A stretch of DNA of 64,000 bases. Source: Haloimpatiens sp042688525 (GTDB lineage: Bacteria > Bacillota > Clostridia > Clostridiales > Clostridiaceae). Positions 1 through 9,169 of the stretch are shown here, one piece after another; position 1 is the stretch's first letter; each line of letters opens with the position of its first letter. The notes under the pieces are model-generated. The model was given only the letters and a program-made list of their open reading frames with translations, did no database searches and had not been told where the DNA came from. The stretch lies in contig NZ_JBHWAB010000001.1 in NCBI RefSeq assembly GCF_042688525.2, positions 3,534,001 through 3,598,000 of the forward strand, given 5' to 3'. The position numbers were made by a program, and so were the translations under genes.

Positions 1-805
1 TAGTTTGTACTTTGCCATTTCTTATACTCATAAATCTTTCCGGCGATGAACTCATTATAGAAAAATCATCCAAATTTAAAAAAGCAGAGAAAGGCGCTTT
101 ATTTATAGTTCTAAGTTTTTTATATATGTCAAAAGAATTTTTTTCATTATAACACCACAATCTCTGAGTTAAATTTGTGATATAAATATCACCATTTCTT
201 ATATACTCTCTTACCTTAGCTACAGTCTTTATATACTGTTCTTCATCAAAATTAGAATAAAATTTTGTATTTTCTGACTCAAACATTTTTTCTTCTATCT
301 TACTACCTTTTTCTATTTTTTCTTCTATAAAATTAATACTTTTTTCCCCTTCTTCTAATATACCTAAAGAAGTTATATAAGTCTTATTATTTATTAAATC
401 AAACACAATTAAGTTATCATAAAAAATAAAATACGCATCTGGTATTTTAAAATCTTCCTTAGATGTATCTGGTATTTTTTCAATTACTTTTCCAATATCA
501 TAGGAAAAATAACCTATACACCCACATAAAAAAGGAATATCACTTTCATAACTTATACTATACTTTTTTATTAATTTATCTAATTCTATAAAAGGGTCAC
601 CTTGTATTTTCATATTTCCTATATTTATTTCATTTCCAACAGCCTTAAATTTTAAAAATGGATTTATTCCTACAAATGAATATCTAGAAAGTTTTTCATC
701 ATCATTTGAACTATCCAATAAAATAGTATCTTTTTCATTTTTAAAAATAGAATAAACCTCAAAAGCATTTAAGTGAGTATTTATTTCTTTAATAGATAAA
801 TTCAT
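1..805 (-). CDS. pabB: Aminodeoxychorismate synthase component I (partial, N-terminal part)
   Basis: This reading frame starts at an ATG at 803-805, preceded by an AGAGGTG ribosome site, and runs off the left edge, so about 268 N-terminal codons are visible. The family (PabB/TrpE chorismate-binding enzymes) uses ammonia from the glutaminase subunit to convert chorismate to 4-amino-4-deoxychorismate for folate, or to anthranilate for tryptophan. The visible part contains the GDIYITNLTQR segment and the SSPERF segment typical of the family. It lies 19 bases downstream of the glutamine amidotransferase gene on the same strand, so the two form an operon. PabB is preferred over TrpE because no trp genes are nearby, but the C-terminal residues that would decide this lie outside the window. 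Confidence 0.85.
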   Translation of the reverse strand, partial: MNLSIKEINTHLNAFEVYSIFKNEKDTILLDSSNDDEKLSRYSFVGINPFLKFKAVGNEINIGNMKIQGDPFIELDKLIKKYSISYESDIPFLCGCIGYFSYDIGKVIEKIPDTSKEDFKIPDAYFIFYDNLIVFDLINNKTYITSLGILEEGEKSINFIEEKIEKGSKIEEKMFESENTKFYSNFDEEQYIKTVAKVREYIRNGDIYITNLTQRLWCYNEKNSFDIYKKLRTINKAPFSAFLNLDDFSIMSSSPERFMSIRNGKVQT

Positions 806-824
806 AAGCTCACCTCTTTAAGTT

Positions 825-1403
825 TCAAAAATTTTCTTTACATTTATCTATAAAATTTTTTAACATTGCATGTCCACACTCTGTTAATTCAGCTTCTGGG
901 TGAAATTGAACCCCTTCTATAAAATATTTTTTATGCCTAACTCCCATTATAACTCCTTCATCTGTTTGTGCTGTTACAACAAGTTCTTTTGGCAAACTTT
1001 CTCTTTTTATTATTAATGAGTGATATCTTGTTACCCTTAAAGGATTTTTTAATTCTTTAAATATTCCTTTACCATCATGATTTATAAAACTAACTTTCCC
1101 ATGTACAGGTTCTTTGCCTCTAATAATCTTTCCTCCAAAATAATTACCTATACACTGATGACCTAAACATATTCCTAGTATTGGTATACATCCTTTAAAT
1201 TTATTAATTACATCTAGGCAAATATTTGCATCCTTTGGACTTTTAGGTCCTGGTGAAATTATTATACCCTCTGGATTTATCTTTTCAATTTCTTCTAATG
1301 TAATTTTGTCATTTCTATAAACTAAAACTTCTTGCTCTAATTCTTGTAAATATCTCACTAAATTGTAAACAAAAGAATCATAATTGTCTATCATTAAAAA
1401 CAT
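825..1403 (-). CDS. pabA: Aminodeoxychorismate/anthranilate synthase glutamine amidotransferase component
   Basis: A 192-residue class I glutamine amidotransferase of normal length. It shows the N-terminal IDNYDSF motif, the nucleophile-elbow GICLGHQ with the catalytic Cys near residue 79, and the QFHPEA segment carrying the catalytic His and Glu near residues 168-170. It releases ammonia from glutamine for the chorismate-binding partner encoded immediately downstream. A GGTGAT ribosome site precedes the ATG. The same subunit can serve both folate and tryptophan synthesis in Firmicutes, so the pathway call depends on the partner. Confidence 0.9.
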   Translation of the reverse strand: MFLMIDNYDSFVYNLVRYLQELEQEVLVYRNDKITLEEIEKINPEGIIISPGPKSPKDANICLDVINKFKGCIPILGICLGHQCIGNYFGGKIIRGKEPVHGKVSFINHDGKGIFKELKNPLRVTRYHSLIIKRESLPKELVVTAQTDEGVIMGVRHKKYFIEGVQFHPEAELTECGHAMLKNFIDKCKENF

Positions 1404-1626
1404 ATTATCACCACTTATATTTTGATTAATATACCCTTAATATTACTTAAAAGTATAATTAAATTATATAACTTTTACATATTATATCAACTTTTTTATC
1501 ATTTTATTTCGAATGTTAAAACAATTCATCAAAATCAGCTTCAAATAGCATATACAGCCTTCTATTTAAATTTATTAAACCCATGAAATTCCTAAATGTG
1601 AAAAATAAGCTCTAATAACTGTAAAA

Positions 1627-1672
1627 TTATAGGCTATTGATAATTTATATTTATCAACAGCCTATAAAAATT
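1627..1672. terminator. Hairpin terminator between pabA and a small ORF
   Basis: Inverted repeat with arms TATAGGCT-ATTGATAA and TTATCAAC-AGCCTATA around an AT loop, followed on the plus strand by AAAAATTTTT. It sits just beyond the stop of the minus-strand small ORF at 1688-1843, so it probably ends that transcript. The rest of 1404-1687 shows nothing else recognisable. Confidence 0.6.
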
Positions 1673-1687
1673 TTTATTTGATTTTTT

Positions 1688-1843
1688 CTAAAAACCTTTT
1701 TTCTTTGCTTCCATTCCACTTTCATTCATTCCTGGTTCTTCTGTTGTTGTATTTAACTTATTCTTTGCCCACTGGTTTTGAGTTTTAGTACCATTAGCCA
1801 AATAATTTTCCTTAGTCCATTCTTTTCTATTTTTACTTTTCAT
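1688..1843 (-). CDS. Small hydrophilic protein of unknown function, 51 aa
   Basis: A short reading frame of 51 residues begins with MKSKNRKEWTKENYL and ends EAKKKGF. It has a good GGAG ribosome site 8 bases upstream of the ATG and a hairpin terminator just after the stop, which together support it as a real gene. The protein is rich in Lys, Asn, Thr and Glu and has no membrane segment or cysteine. I do not recognise the family. The size and composition would suit a small spore or stress protein, but that is only a guess. The MITE at 1870-2082 lies 26 bases upstream of its start and must separate it from, or provide, its promoter. Confidence 0.55.
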   Translation of the reverse strand: MKSKNRKEWTKENYLANGTKTQNQWAKNKLNTTTEEPGMNESGMEAKKKGF

Positions 1844-1869
1844 ACTATCCACTCCTTCGTCATTAATAA

Positions 1870-2082
1870 TTCAACTTTCCAGTACAGAAAGACTGTCTAG
1901 CGAAGGGAAATGATATATTGCGTAAGAAACATTTGAACGAAGTTTACAAGTTCTTAATTTTATGAATTTGAAAAAAGTTATTTTTTCAATATGAATAAAT
2001 CTTAGAACTTGTTACTGAAGTGAAAGGTTTCAGAGCAATATATCATTTTCCGCAGCGATTGTTTTCAACTACAAAAGTTGAA
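1870..2082 (+). mobile_element. MITE copy 1 (palindromic, IS4-type ends), 213 bp
   Basis: Starts TTCAACTTTCCAG and ends with the diverged inverse CAAAAGTTGAA. The interior carries the subterminal arms AGCGAAGGGAAATGATAT and ATATCATTTTCCGCAGCG and a second inner inverted repeat (ACAAGTTCTTA / AGAACTTGT), so the whole element folds back on itself. No open reading frame. The ends are the most diverged of the set and I could not find a convincing target duplication, so this is probably an old copy. Confidence 0.8.
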
Positions 2083-2195
2083 CCATATAATTACTCATTG
2101 ATAGTATGGATTATTTTTATATTAAGTACTCATGAATATAATAAAAACTAATAATAAATCTATATATTGAACCTATAGTCTCACTTATCTTGTTA

Positions 2196-4097
2196 TTAAT
2201 ATGAACTTTTAGGACTTATAATTTTTATAAATTTCCTTGTAGTTATTATATAAAATATTCCATATACTAGTGCAAATATACCTATACTTATAGATGTTGG
2301 TACAATTAAATTATATATCATCATTTTGCTTAATACCGAAATTGCAACTATACTATGAATAGCACCAACTAATAAAGGTAATATAAAAAATATAGCTACC
2401 TGTTTTGAAATTGCCTTATAAATTTCTATATTTGTAGTTCCTACTTTTCTCAGTACTTCATACTTACTTTTATCTCTAAAAGATTCACTCAAAGTTTTGA
2501 AATAAATTATACTTCCAGTAGCAAATACAAATACTAGTGATAAAAATGCTCCTACAAAATAAAGCATACCTATAAAATGATATTTACTCTTTCCACCCAT
2601 TTCATAAGTAAATATTGTTTTTGATGCATCCTTAGGTAATACTTTTTTTAAATCATTAGTTAATTTCTTAGTATTTTCTGGTTTATCTAATATAAATCCG
2701 TTAAATTGATATTCTTTAAACATTGGTTTAATTGATTCATATTCTTTATCATTAACTATTAGACAAGGTATAGGTAATCCATTACCAAAAACAGGTACTT
2801 TAGTATTAATTTTTATATTAAAATTAAAATCTTTTATTTTTATGTTTTCTAGTGGTTCTAAAAGAGTGAGCATCTGACCTGCTCTCTCTACATATACTGC
2901 TTCACCTTTTAAAAGATTAGCTTTAGACAATATCTCTTCTCTTTTTTTAACATTTAAATCATTTAATATAGTATTGAAATCTGAAAGTTTTAATATTAGT
3001 ACTGATTTTCTATATTTAGCATTTTTAATTGGTGCATGTAAAAACTTTGTTTTTTCCTTAAGTTGTATTTTATGATTTGAATCTTTTATAATTTTATCTG
3101 CAATATTTACTGTACCCTTATCATTAGATATATAACTAAGAGTATATGGAACTTCTATGTCATGAGTATTGTTTACAAAATATTTCATTGAACTTACTGT
3201 GCCAAAACATGTTATACATGCAGCTATTAAAATTGCTACTGCAGCAAGAGTTTTATAACTATTTTTTATTCTAAACGCTATATTAGAATAGCTTACAATG
3301 TTAACCCCATCGTATAAAAAACTTTTTTTGTTTATAAGATGTCTTATAAACATAGAAAAAAAAGAACCAAAAAACCAATAAGTTCCTAAAGTTGTAAGGA
3401 TTACAGCTAGCAAAAATGCATTTCCTAAACTTTGCAGCTTATAATTTATTGCTATATAATATGCACTTGCAATTATAATTATTGAAGCTATACCTTTGAA
3501 ATAATTAACCTTAGGAAGTTCTTCTTGTTTTTTCAAAGCATTCATTAAATCTATTAAATTAGTTCTAATTATATCAATATAACCTTTTAAAAAAGTAAAA
3601 AACAAAATTATTGCAAAAGTAATTATTGTATTTATTATAGCTTTTTTCGCTATAAAAAACTTAACTGTTATATCTAAAAGTGCTACTTTTGCAAGCATCA
3701 TTATAAAAAGTTTACTAAATAATATTCCTACAATAACTCCTATTATTATGGATGATATACCAATTAGCAAGCCTTCTGTAGCAAATATAAACCCTATTTT
3801 AGAGTTATCAACTCCCATGAAAGCATATACTCCTATTTCCTTTTTTCTTTGATTTAAGAAAAAATTACTAGAATACGCTATAAAAAATATTAAAAACATA
3901 ATCATAATAAAAGCAGCTGCCTGAAAGCAACCATCTATATCTTTATATGCACCCTTCATTTTTAAAAATTGAGGATTATATTTCATAGATAAAAAGTTAT
4001 AATAAACAGCTGCAGAAAAAGCCATTGCCATAATATATAATATATATTTTTTTATATTATGTTTAAAATTCATTAAAATTATCTTAAAAGAGTTCAT
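2196..4097 (-). CDS. Bce-type ABC transporter permease (FtsX family)
   Basis: A 633-residue integral membrane protein with about ten predicted hydrophobic segments and one large hydrophilic region at roughly residues 305-505 between the seventh and eighth. This is the hallmark topology of BceB/VraE-type permeases, whose external domain recognises peptide antibiotics. In the family it acts with a BceA ATPase to free cell-wall precursors from peptides such as bacitracin and to signal to a BceS-type kinase. The start overlaps the end of the ATPase gene by 14 bases, so the two are co-translated. The particular antibiotic cannot be read from the sequence. Confidence 0.88.
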   Translation of the reverse strand: MNSFKIILMNFKHNIKKYILYIMAMAFSAAVYYNFLSMKYNPQFLKMKGAYKDIDGCFQAAAFIMIMFLIFFIAYSSNFFLNQRKKEIGVYAFMGVDNSKIGFIFATEGLLIGISSIIIGVIVGILFSKLFIMMLAKVALLDITVKFFIAKKAIINTIITFAIILFFTFLKGYIDIIRTNLIDLMNALKKQEELPKVNYFKGIASIIIIASAYYIAINYKLQSLGNAFLLAVILTTLGTYWFFGSFFSMFIRHLINKKSFLYDGVNIVSYSNIAFRIKNSYKTLAAVAILIAACITCFGTVSSMKYFVNNTHDIEVPYTLSYISNDKGTVNIADKIIKDSNHKIQLKEKTKFLHAPIKNAKYRKSVLILKLSDFNTILNDLNVKKREEILSKANLLKGEAVYVERAGQMLTLLEPLENIKIKDFNFNIKINTKVPVFGNGLPIPCLIVNDKEYESIKPMFKEYQFNGFILDKPENTKKLTNDLKKVLPKDASKTIFTYEMGGKSKYHFIGMLYFVGAFLSLVFVFATGSIIYFKTLSESFRDKSKYEVLRKVGTTNIEIYKAISKQVAIFFILPLLVGAIHSIVAISVLSKMMIYNLIVPTSISIGIFALVYGIFYIITTRKFIKIISPKSSY

Positions 4098-4848
4098 TTA
4101 CTGCACCTCCCATGGATGCAAGTAAATCAAGAATTCTCTTGAAAAATTCTTTTCTTGATACATCTTTATCTAATCTAGCATGTATCTTTCCATCTTTTAT
4201 AAATAAAATTCTCTTACAATAACTAGCCGTAAAGGCATCATGAGTTACCATTATAATTGTAGTATTAAATTGTTCATTCATTTTAGATAAACATTGCAAA
4301 AGTTCTGAAGATGACTTTGAATCTAGTGCTCCTGTAGGCTCATCTGCAAATACTACTGATGGAGAAGTTATAATAGCCCTTGCAGCTGCTACTCTCTGTT
4401 TTTGTCCTCCTGACAATTGATAAGGATATTTTTTAAGATGATTTTTAAGTCCAAAAAATTCACCTAAATTTTCAACTTTTGTTTTAATATTTTCACTTTT
4501 TACCTTTGATAATGCAAGAGGAAGTGCTATATTATCCTCTATAGACATACTATCTAGTAAATTAAAATCTTGAAATATAAATCCTACATTATTTCTTCTA
4601 AAAATTGCAAGATCTCTATTTTTCATTTTACTTACATCTTTACCTTCATAATATATTTCTCCAGAAGAAGGCTTATCAATGGTTGATAACATATTTAGAA
4701 GTGTAGTTTTACCAGCTCCTGATGGACCCATAATTCCCAAGAATTCACCTTTATGAACTTTTAAATCTATACCATCTATAGCTGAAAAAAGCATTCCTTT
4801 TGTTCCATATTCTTTCCTTAAATTTTTAGTTTCAAGTACTATTTCCAT
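4084..4848 (-). CDS. Bce-type ABC transporter ATP-binding protein
   Basis: A 254-residue ABC ATPase of the MacB/LolD/BceA branch. Walker A is GPSGAGKTT (about residues 41-49), the signature is LSGGQKQR and Walker B is VVFADEPTGALDS, all intact. It supplies ATP hydrolysis to the permease encoded immediately downstream. It follows the kinase gene after a 107-base gap that holds a BceR-like operator, so ATPase and permease probably form a unit induced by the regulator. A GGAGG ribosome site precedes the ATG. Confidence 0.92.
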   Translation of the reverse strand: MEIVLETKNLRKEYGTKGMLFSAIDGIDLKVHKGEFLGIMGPSGAGKTTLLNMLSTIDKPSSGEIYYEGKDVSKMKNRDLAIFRRNNVGFIFQDFNLLDSMSIEDNIALPLALSKVKSENIKTKVENLGEFFGLKNHLKKYPYQLSGGQKQRVAAARAIITSPSVVFADEPTGALDSKSSSELLQCLSKMNEQFNTTIIMVTHDAFTASYCKRILFIKDGKIHARLDKDVSRKEFFKRILDLLASMGGAVNELF

Positions 4849-4949
4849 ATTATGTCCTCCCGGTTTTAACTAATTTTTCTTTACAACTTTATTTTATTAC
4901 TTTAAAAATAGCCGTTCCATCAATTCAGATGACAATTTAAGGATTAATA

Positions 4950-4963
4950 TTACATTTATGTCA
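4950..4963 (-). promoter_or_regulatory. Candidate BceR operator upstream of the ATPase-permease genes
   Basis: Read on the minus strand the sequence is TGACATAAATGTAA. It fits the motif TNACA-N4-TGTAA published for BceR-like regulators in Firmicutes, at every defined position. It overlaps the last codons of the kinase gene and lies about 100 bases upstream of the ATPase start, where a target promoter is expected. Confidence 0.7.
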
Positions 4964-5984
4964 CATTTAAATAATCACATATTTTATAAAAAACTATAGT
5001 AAACTCTGTATATTGTGAAACCTGGGAAGACACTTCTATCTTATGATTTAATTTTGAAATCATTTTTTTTACAATATAAAGACCCATACCTGTAGACTTA
5101 GTAGTTTTTCTTCCATTATCTCCGGTAAATCCTTTATCAAAAATTCTCTGTATATCCTTATTCGGTATACCCAAACCATCATCTCTTATTAAAAGCCTTA
5201 TACTTTCTTCATCTTCTTTTGCATAAATTTGAATTTTACCATTTTCACTCACATACTTACAAGCATTATTTATTATCTGGTCTAATATATATGAAATCCA
5301 TTTTTTATCTGTAAACACATTAAAATCTAAATCATTTATTTCTAATTCTATTTTTTTATTTATAAAAAATGTAGCATTATTCTTAACTACACTCTTAACC
5401 AACCTTTGAAGATTCATTTCCTCTACAGTAAAATCTTCTGAATAATTGGAAGCTCTACTAGTATACAATACTTGATTAATTAAAAATTTTATTCTTTCAA
5501 GTTCTACTCTAAGTTCCTCTGAAGCTGTATACATGTTCTCTTCTTGCTCTATTTTATCTGCTATAAGTTCACACACTGAAATTGGTATTTTGATTTGATG
5601 CACCCACTTTGCCATATAGTCATTTATCTCTTCTAAATCTTCCTTTAACTTTCTTGAATTCTTTGTCATTTCATGATTTTTGCAATTTATTATTTTCCTT
5701 ATTAGATATTGTTCTAACTTATCACCTTCTGGAACATATTTATCTATATTTGTTCCATTATAAAGAGCCTCTTTTAAATCTTTATAATTTTTTTTCCACT
5801 TTATATAGCCTGCTATTAAAAATGTAAATGAAATTGAAAATATAAGTATATTCATATACATAAGATCATAAATAGATTTACTTAAAGGTACACTAGTTAT
5901 TAGAATTAAATTTATAATTAAAACTACTAAAATAAAATGTAAGATTGTCCAAAATAAATCTTTTATATATTTAAAAAAACTCAT
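4956..5984 (-). CDS. Intramembrane-sensing histidine kinase, BceS type
   Basis: A 342-residue kinase with two transmembrane helices near the N terminus (about 12-34 and 38-60), almost nothing between them outside the cell, then a dimerisation/phosphoacceptor segment WVHQIKIPIS and a C-terminal ATPase domain with DDGLGIPNKD and GMGLYIVKK. Lack of an extracellular sensor domain is typical of BceS kinases, which receive the signal from the partner permease. The gene overlaps the regulator stop by 4 bases and lies upstream of its transporter. Confidence 0.9.
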   Translation of the reverse strand: MSFFKYIKDLFWTILHFILVVLIINLILITSVPLSKSIYDLMYMNILIFSISFTFLIAGYIKWKKNYKDLKEALYNGTNIDKYVPEGDKLEQYLIRKIINCKNHEMTKNSRKLKEDLEEINDYMAKWVHQIKIPISVCELIADKIEQEENMYTASEELRVELERIKFLINQVLYTSRASNYSEDFTVEEMNLQRLVKSVVKNNATFFINKKIELEINDLDFNVFTDKKWISYILDQIINNACKYVSENGKIQIYAKEDEESIRLLIRDDGLGIPNKDIQRIFDKGFTGDNGRKTTKSTGMGLYIVKKMISKLNHKIEVSSQVSQYTEFTIVFYKICDYLNVT

Positions 5985-6655
5985 GGTATCATATATCCTT
6001 GAGATTTTTTAGTTACTATAAAATTCTTCAATCCTACATCTTCAAGCTTTTTTCTAAGTCTATTTACATTTACAGTTAGTGTATTTTCACTTATAAAATA
6101 TTCACATTCCCAAAGTACTCTCATAATTCTTTCTCTAGATATTATTTTTCCTTTATTTTTCATAAACAAATGTAACATTTTAAATTCATTTTTAGTAAGC
6201 TCTATTTTCTCATTATTATAGCTTAAACTTCCATCGTTTATATTCAAAATAGCTCCATTACATTCTATTATTTGTCCCTTATCTTCTCCATAAGAATAAG
6301 TTCTTCTAAGTACAGCTTGGATTTTAGCTAACAATACATCCATAGAAAAAGGTTTTGTTACAAAATCATCTCCTCCCATGTTAACTGCCATTATTATATC
6401 CATATTACTATCTCTAGAAGATAAAAATATAATTGGTACTTTAGACATATTTCTTATTTGTTTACACCAATGAAAACCATCAAAACAAGGTAGATTTATA
6501 TCCATGATTACTAAATGAGGATTATAATTTGCAAATTCCTCTAAAATATTTTCAAAATTTTTTATAGAAGCTATATCAAATCCCCATTTTGAAATTCTTT
6601 CTCCTATTTTACAGCAAAGTGATTTATCATCTTCTACTATAAGTATTTTATACAT
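5981..6655 (-). CDS. OmpR-family response regulator, BceR type
   Basis: A 224-residue response regulator. The receiver domain has the acidic pair EDD (residues 8-10), the phosphoacceptor in LVIMDINLP (about residue 52) and the switch Lys in FVTKPF. It is followed by a winged-helix DNA-binding domain ending in NVNRLRKKLEDVG...SQGYMI. It is the first gene of the four-gene module and should act on the operator at 4950-4963. Confidence 0.92.
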   Translation of the reverse strand: MYKILIVEDDKSLCCKIGERISKWGFDIASIKNFENILEEFANYNPHLVIMDINLPCFDGFHWCKQIRNMSKVPIIFLSSRDSNMDIIMAVNMGGDDFVTKPFSMDVLLAKIQAVLRRTYSYGEDKGQIIECNGAILNINDGSLSYNNEKIELTKNEFKMLHLFMKNKGKIISRERIMRVLWECEYFISENTLTVNVNRLRKKLEDVGLKNFIVTKKSQGYMIP

Positions 6656-6748
6656 ATTTACACCTCATTACATTTGAATTTTTTAATAAAATATTATCAT
6701 TAATATACATAATTTTCTTGTATTCCTCAGGTTAATTATATAAAAATT

Positions 6749-6791
6749 GGGGACAGTTCACAAATTTTAGTTATTTAAAACTAAAATTTAT
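6749..6791 (+). repeat. REP-like unit: GGGGACAG followed by an AT hairpin
   Basis: GGGGACAGTTCA at 6749-6760 is followed by arms AAATTTTAGTT and AACTAAAATTT. The same GGGGACAG box recurs in several intergenic regions of the window, some with an AT-rich inverted repeat just after it. It is proposed as a target of the RAYT-type transposase at 20073-21002. Confidence 0.55.
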
Positions 6792-6871
6792 GTTGATTTT
6801 TTAATGGAGGATATTTATTTTGTATTATAGAATTTAATATTTATCTAAGCAAATTAAAGGGAGGTATATAT

Positions 6872-7612
6872 ATGTCTTTTACTAAAATTCAAGCTCATCG
6901 TGGAGCATCTGGTTATGCTCCTGAGAACACCTTAGCTGCTTTTAAAAAAGCTATAGAAATGAAGGCTGATGGTATAGAACTAGATGTTCATTTATCTAAA
7001 GATGGATACCTTATAGTAATGCATGATGAAAAAGTAGACAGAACCACTAATGGCAAAGGTATGATAAAAAGTTTCACCCTAGAAGAATTAAAAAAATTAG
7101 ATGCAGGTTCTTGGTATAGTAAAGAATTTAATAATGAAAGAATTCCTACATTAGAAGAAGTTTTAAAATTGATAAAACCTACTTCTCTATTTATAAACTT
7201 GGAAATAAAAGCAGGATACAGATTATATCCTAATATAGAGGAAAAAGTTTTAAATATGTTAGAAAAATATGATATGTTAGAACGTTCAATAATATCTTCT
7301 TTTGATCATTACTCTTTAGTAAAAATCAAACAATTAAATTCTAAAGTTAAAACTGGTATGCTTTATATGTCCTCTTTATTTGAACCTTGGGATTATGCTA
7401 AATCTATAAAAGTAGATGCTCTTCATCCTTACTATATAACACTTACTAAAGAATTTATAATGGGTGCATACTCTCATAATTTAGCTATAAACACATATAC
7501 CGTAAATGAAGAGTCTGCAATTAAACAATTAGCACAAGGTAAAATATCTGGATTAATTACTAACTATCCTGATAAAGCAAAAAAAATAATTTCTTCCATA
7601 CAAGGAGATTAA
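6872..7612 (+). CDS. Glycerophosphodiester phosphodiesterase, cytosolic
   Basis: A 246-residue GDPD-family TIM-barrel enzyme that hydrolyses glycerophosphodiesters to glycerol-3-phosphate and an alcohol. It shows the signature AHRGASGYAPENT near residue 9 (catalytic His-Arg), GIELDVHLSKDG with metal-binding Glu and Asp, and VMHDEKVDRTTNG with the second catalytic His. No signal peptide is present, so it is likely cytosolic. It has a clear AAGGGAGG ribosome site and a hairpin terminator after it, and is monocistronic. Confidence 0.92.
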   Translation: MSFTKIQAHRGASGYAPENTLAAFKKAIEMKADGIELDVHLSKDGYLIVMHDEKVDRTTNGKGMIKSFTLEELKKLDAGSWYSKEFNNERIPTLEEVLKLIKPTSLFINLEIKAGYRLYPNIEEKVLNMLEKYDMLERSIISSFDHYSLVKIKQLNSKVKTGMLYMSSLFEPWDYAKSIKVDALHPYYITLTKEFIMGAYSHNLAINTYTVNEESAIKQLAQGKISGLITNYPDKAKKIISSIQGD

Positions 7613-7626
7613 TATATGAAAAAAAC

Positions 7627-7675
7627 AAAGTCTATAAATACGTAATACAAATGTACTTATAGACTTTCTTTTTTC
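7627..7675 (+). terminator. Terminator of the phosphodiesterase gene
   Basis: Arms AAAGTCTATAA and TTATAGACTTT followed by CTTTTTTC, 15 bases after the stop of the preceding gene. It may also serve the convergent minus-strand gene at 7702-7998. Confidence 0.8.
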
Positions 7676-7701
7676 ATTAACATATAGACATTTCATTTTC
7701 A

Positions 7702-7998
7702 TCATATTTTTTTGTAGTGTCCATCAACAACTTTGTAAGGCACTAAAACAATAGGTTGATTTGCTGGTGTAAACAAATCTATACCTTCTTGGTCTTCGTC
7801 TGGTCTAAAATATTTCTTACCGAATTTCTCTACTATCCAACCTTTAGTTCCAACTGGAATAGACCCATAATTACCTTTCTTTTCTATTGATTCTAAAGTT
7901 GGATATGTACCTGCTCTTCCCCCTAACATAGTAGCAGGAACATAACATACTTCATTAATTTCAACTCTATATAAATCATTCCTTGTAAAAAAAGACAT
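7702..7998 (-). CDS. Hypothetical protein, 98 aa
   Basis: I do not recognise this family. The 98-residue protein begins MSFFTRNDLYRVEINEV, has no signal peptide or membrane helix, and has many beta-prone and aromatic residues plus several Gly turns (GGRAGTYPT, GNYGSIPVGTKGW), which suggests a small beta-barrel or SH3-like fold. It has a GAGGAGG ribosome site and a plausible upstream region, so it is very likely expressed. It stands alone between convergent and same-strand neighbours. Confidence 0.6.
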   Translation of the reverse strand: MSFFTRNDLYRVEINEVCYVPATMLGGRAGTYPTLESIEKKGNYGSIPVGTKGWIVEKFGKKYFRPDEDQEGIDLFTPANQPIVLVPYKVVDGHYKKI

Positions 7999-8210
7999 AA
8001 TATAACCTCCTCACTCCTCTTTTGAATATTATTACTCTAAAAAAATTATGTGACAGCTGCTGTCCTAGTAATGATTTATATTAAGTTTATATTATTATTA
8101 ACTCCGCTTTAATACATGGTGGTTGAAAAATACAAACTCTTGTCTTAAATGTCTAAATTTCAGCCTAAAATTTCTTTATAACTCAATTTTTATAGTAAAA
8201 ATTTTACGCT

Positions 8211-9137
8211 TTATGCAGACCATTTAAATCCACCTGGTGTATTTGGAGAATTAGGAGTTGTTGGACTTTGAGGAGTAAATCCTCCATATACTACAAATTT
8301 CAAATCTCTAGCAGCATTAAAATATTCCTGTTGATTAAATGGACTTAATCTATTGTATATGACTCCTGCCTGAGGATTGTGAAGTTTATTGTAGTAGTAA
8401 TATATCTCATTAGCTAACATATAAGTTGGGTATTCTCTTCCCTGAAGTTTAAAATTTGCTACATATGGTTCAAAAATATGTGTATATTCAGGTGGAATAT
8501 ATATAAGCTTATCTTTATTATTTTTTCTAACACAATTAATAGTTAGAGCTTCTTTTGTAGTACTACTCCAATGTTTTTTAGCCTCTACACAATTATAGGC
8601 ACAATAAGAATTTGCAAGAATTATATACTTATATTTAGTAGGTAATTCTTTTAACCTGTCTATAGCCCTATTAAACGGAAAATATAAAACTATTTTATCG
8701 TACATAGAATAATCCTTTTCCCAAATATCTTTTGCACTAAGAATTTTAGTTATAGAAGCTACTACATTGTAATCAGGATTTTTATCTTTAATATATATTG
8801 CTAATTTATCACTATTTACTATAAAATCTTTAATACCTAATTTAAAATAATAATCTAATTTTTCTTTTGACATTAACTTATCTTCTTGAAACAATACAGC
8901 AGGTCTATATCCTCTTTTTTCTATTTCATATATGCATTTCGTATACTCTTCTCTTGTTTTAGGAACTGTGTATGTATCATACTGTCTTTTCACATTTTCA
9001 ACATGACTTCTAGCATTAGTACTATCTTCTTTGAAAGGAGATAGAAATAAAAACTCTATCCAATTTTTATCTATTTTTTCATCTAAAAAATTTAAAAGTT
9101 CCAAATCAAAATTAAAAGGGATTTCATATTTTTTCAA
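8211..9137 (-). CDS. U32-peptidase-like barrel protein with Pro/Gly/Asn-rich tail
   Basis: A 308-residue protein starting at a TTG with a GAGG site 9 bases upstream. The body has an alternating alpha/beta pattern like a TIM barrel, and NSYCAYNCVEAKKHW (about residues 175-189) resembles the Cys-x(3)-Cys...His region seen in U32-peptidase-related proteins. The last about 20 residues, GFTPQSPTTPNSPNTPGGF and on to the end, form a low-complexity Pro/Thr/Asn/Gly tail ending KWSA. No signal peptide is visible. The function is unknown. The U32 relationship is inferred from motif recall only. Confidence 0.55.
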   Translation of the reverse strand: MKKYEIPFNFDLELLNFLDEKIDKNWIEFLFLSPFKEDSTNARSHVENVKRQYDTYTVPKTREEYTKCIYEIEKRGYRPAVLFQEDKLMSKEKLDYYFKLGIKDFIVNSDKLAIYIKDKNPDYNVVASITKILSAKDIWEKDYSMYDKIVLYFPFNRAIDRLKELPTKYKYIILANSYCAYNCVEAKKHWSSTTKEALTINCVRKNNKDKLIYIPPEYTHIFEPYVANFKLQGREYPTYMLANEIYYYYNKLHNPQAGVIYNRLSPFNQQEYFNAARDLKFVVYGGFTPQSPTTPNSPNTPGGFKWSA

Positions 9138-9169
9138 CTTTCATCGCCTCACACGTATATGTCAAAATT

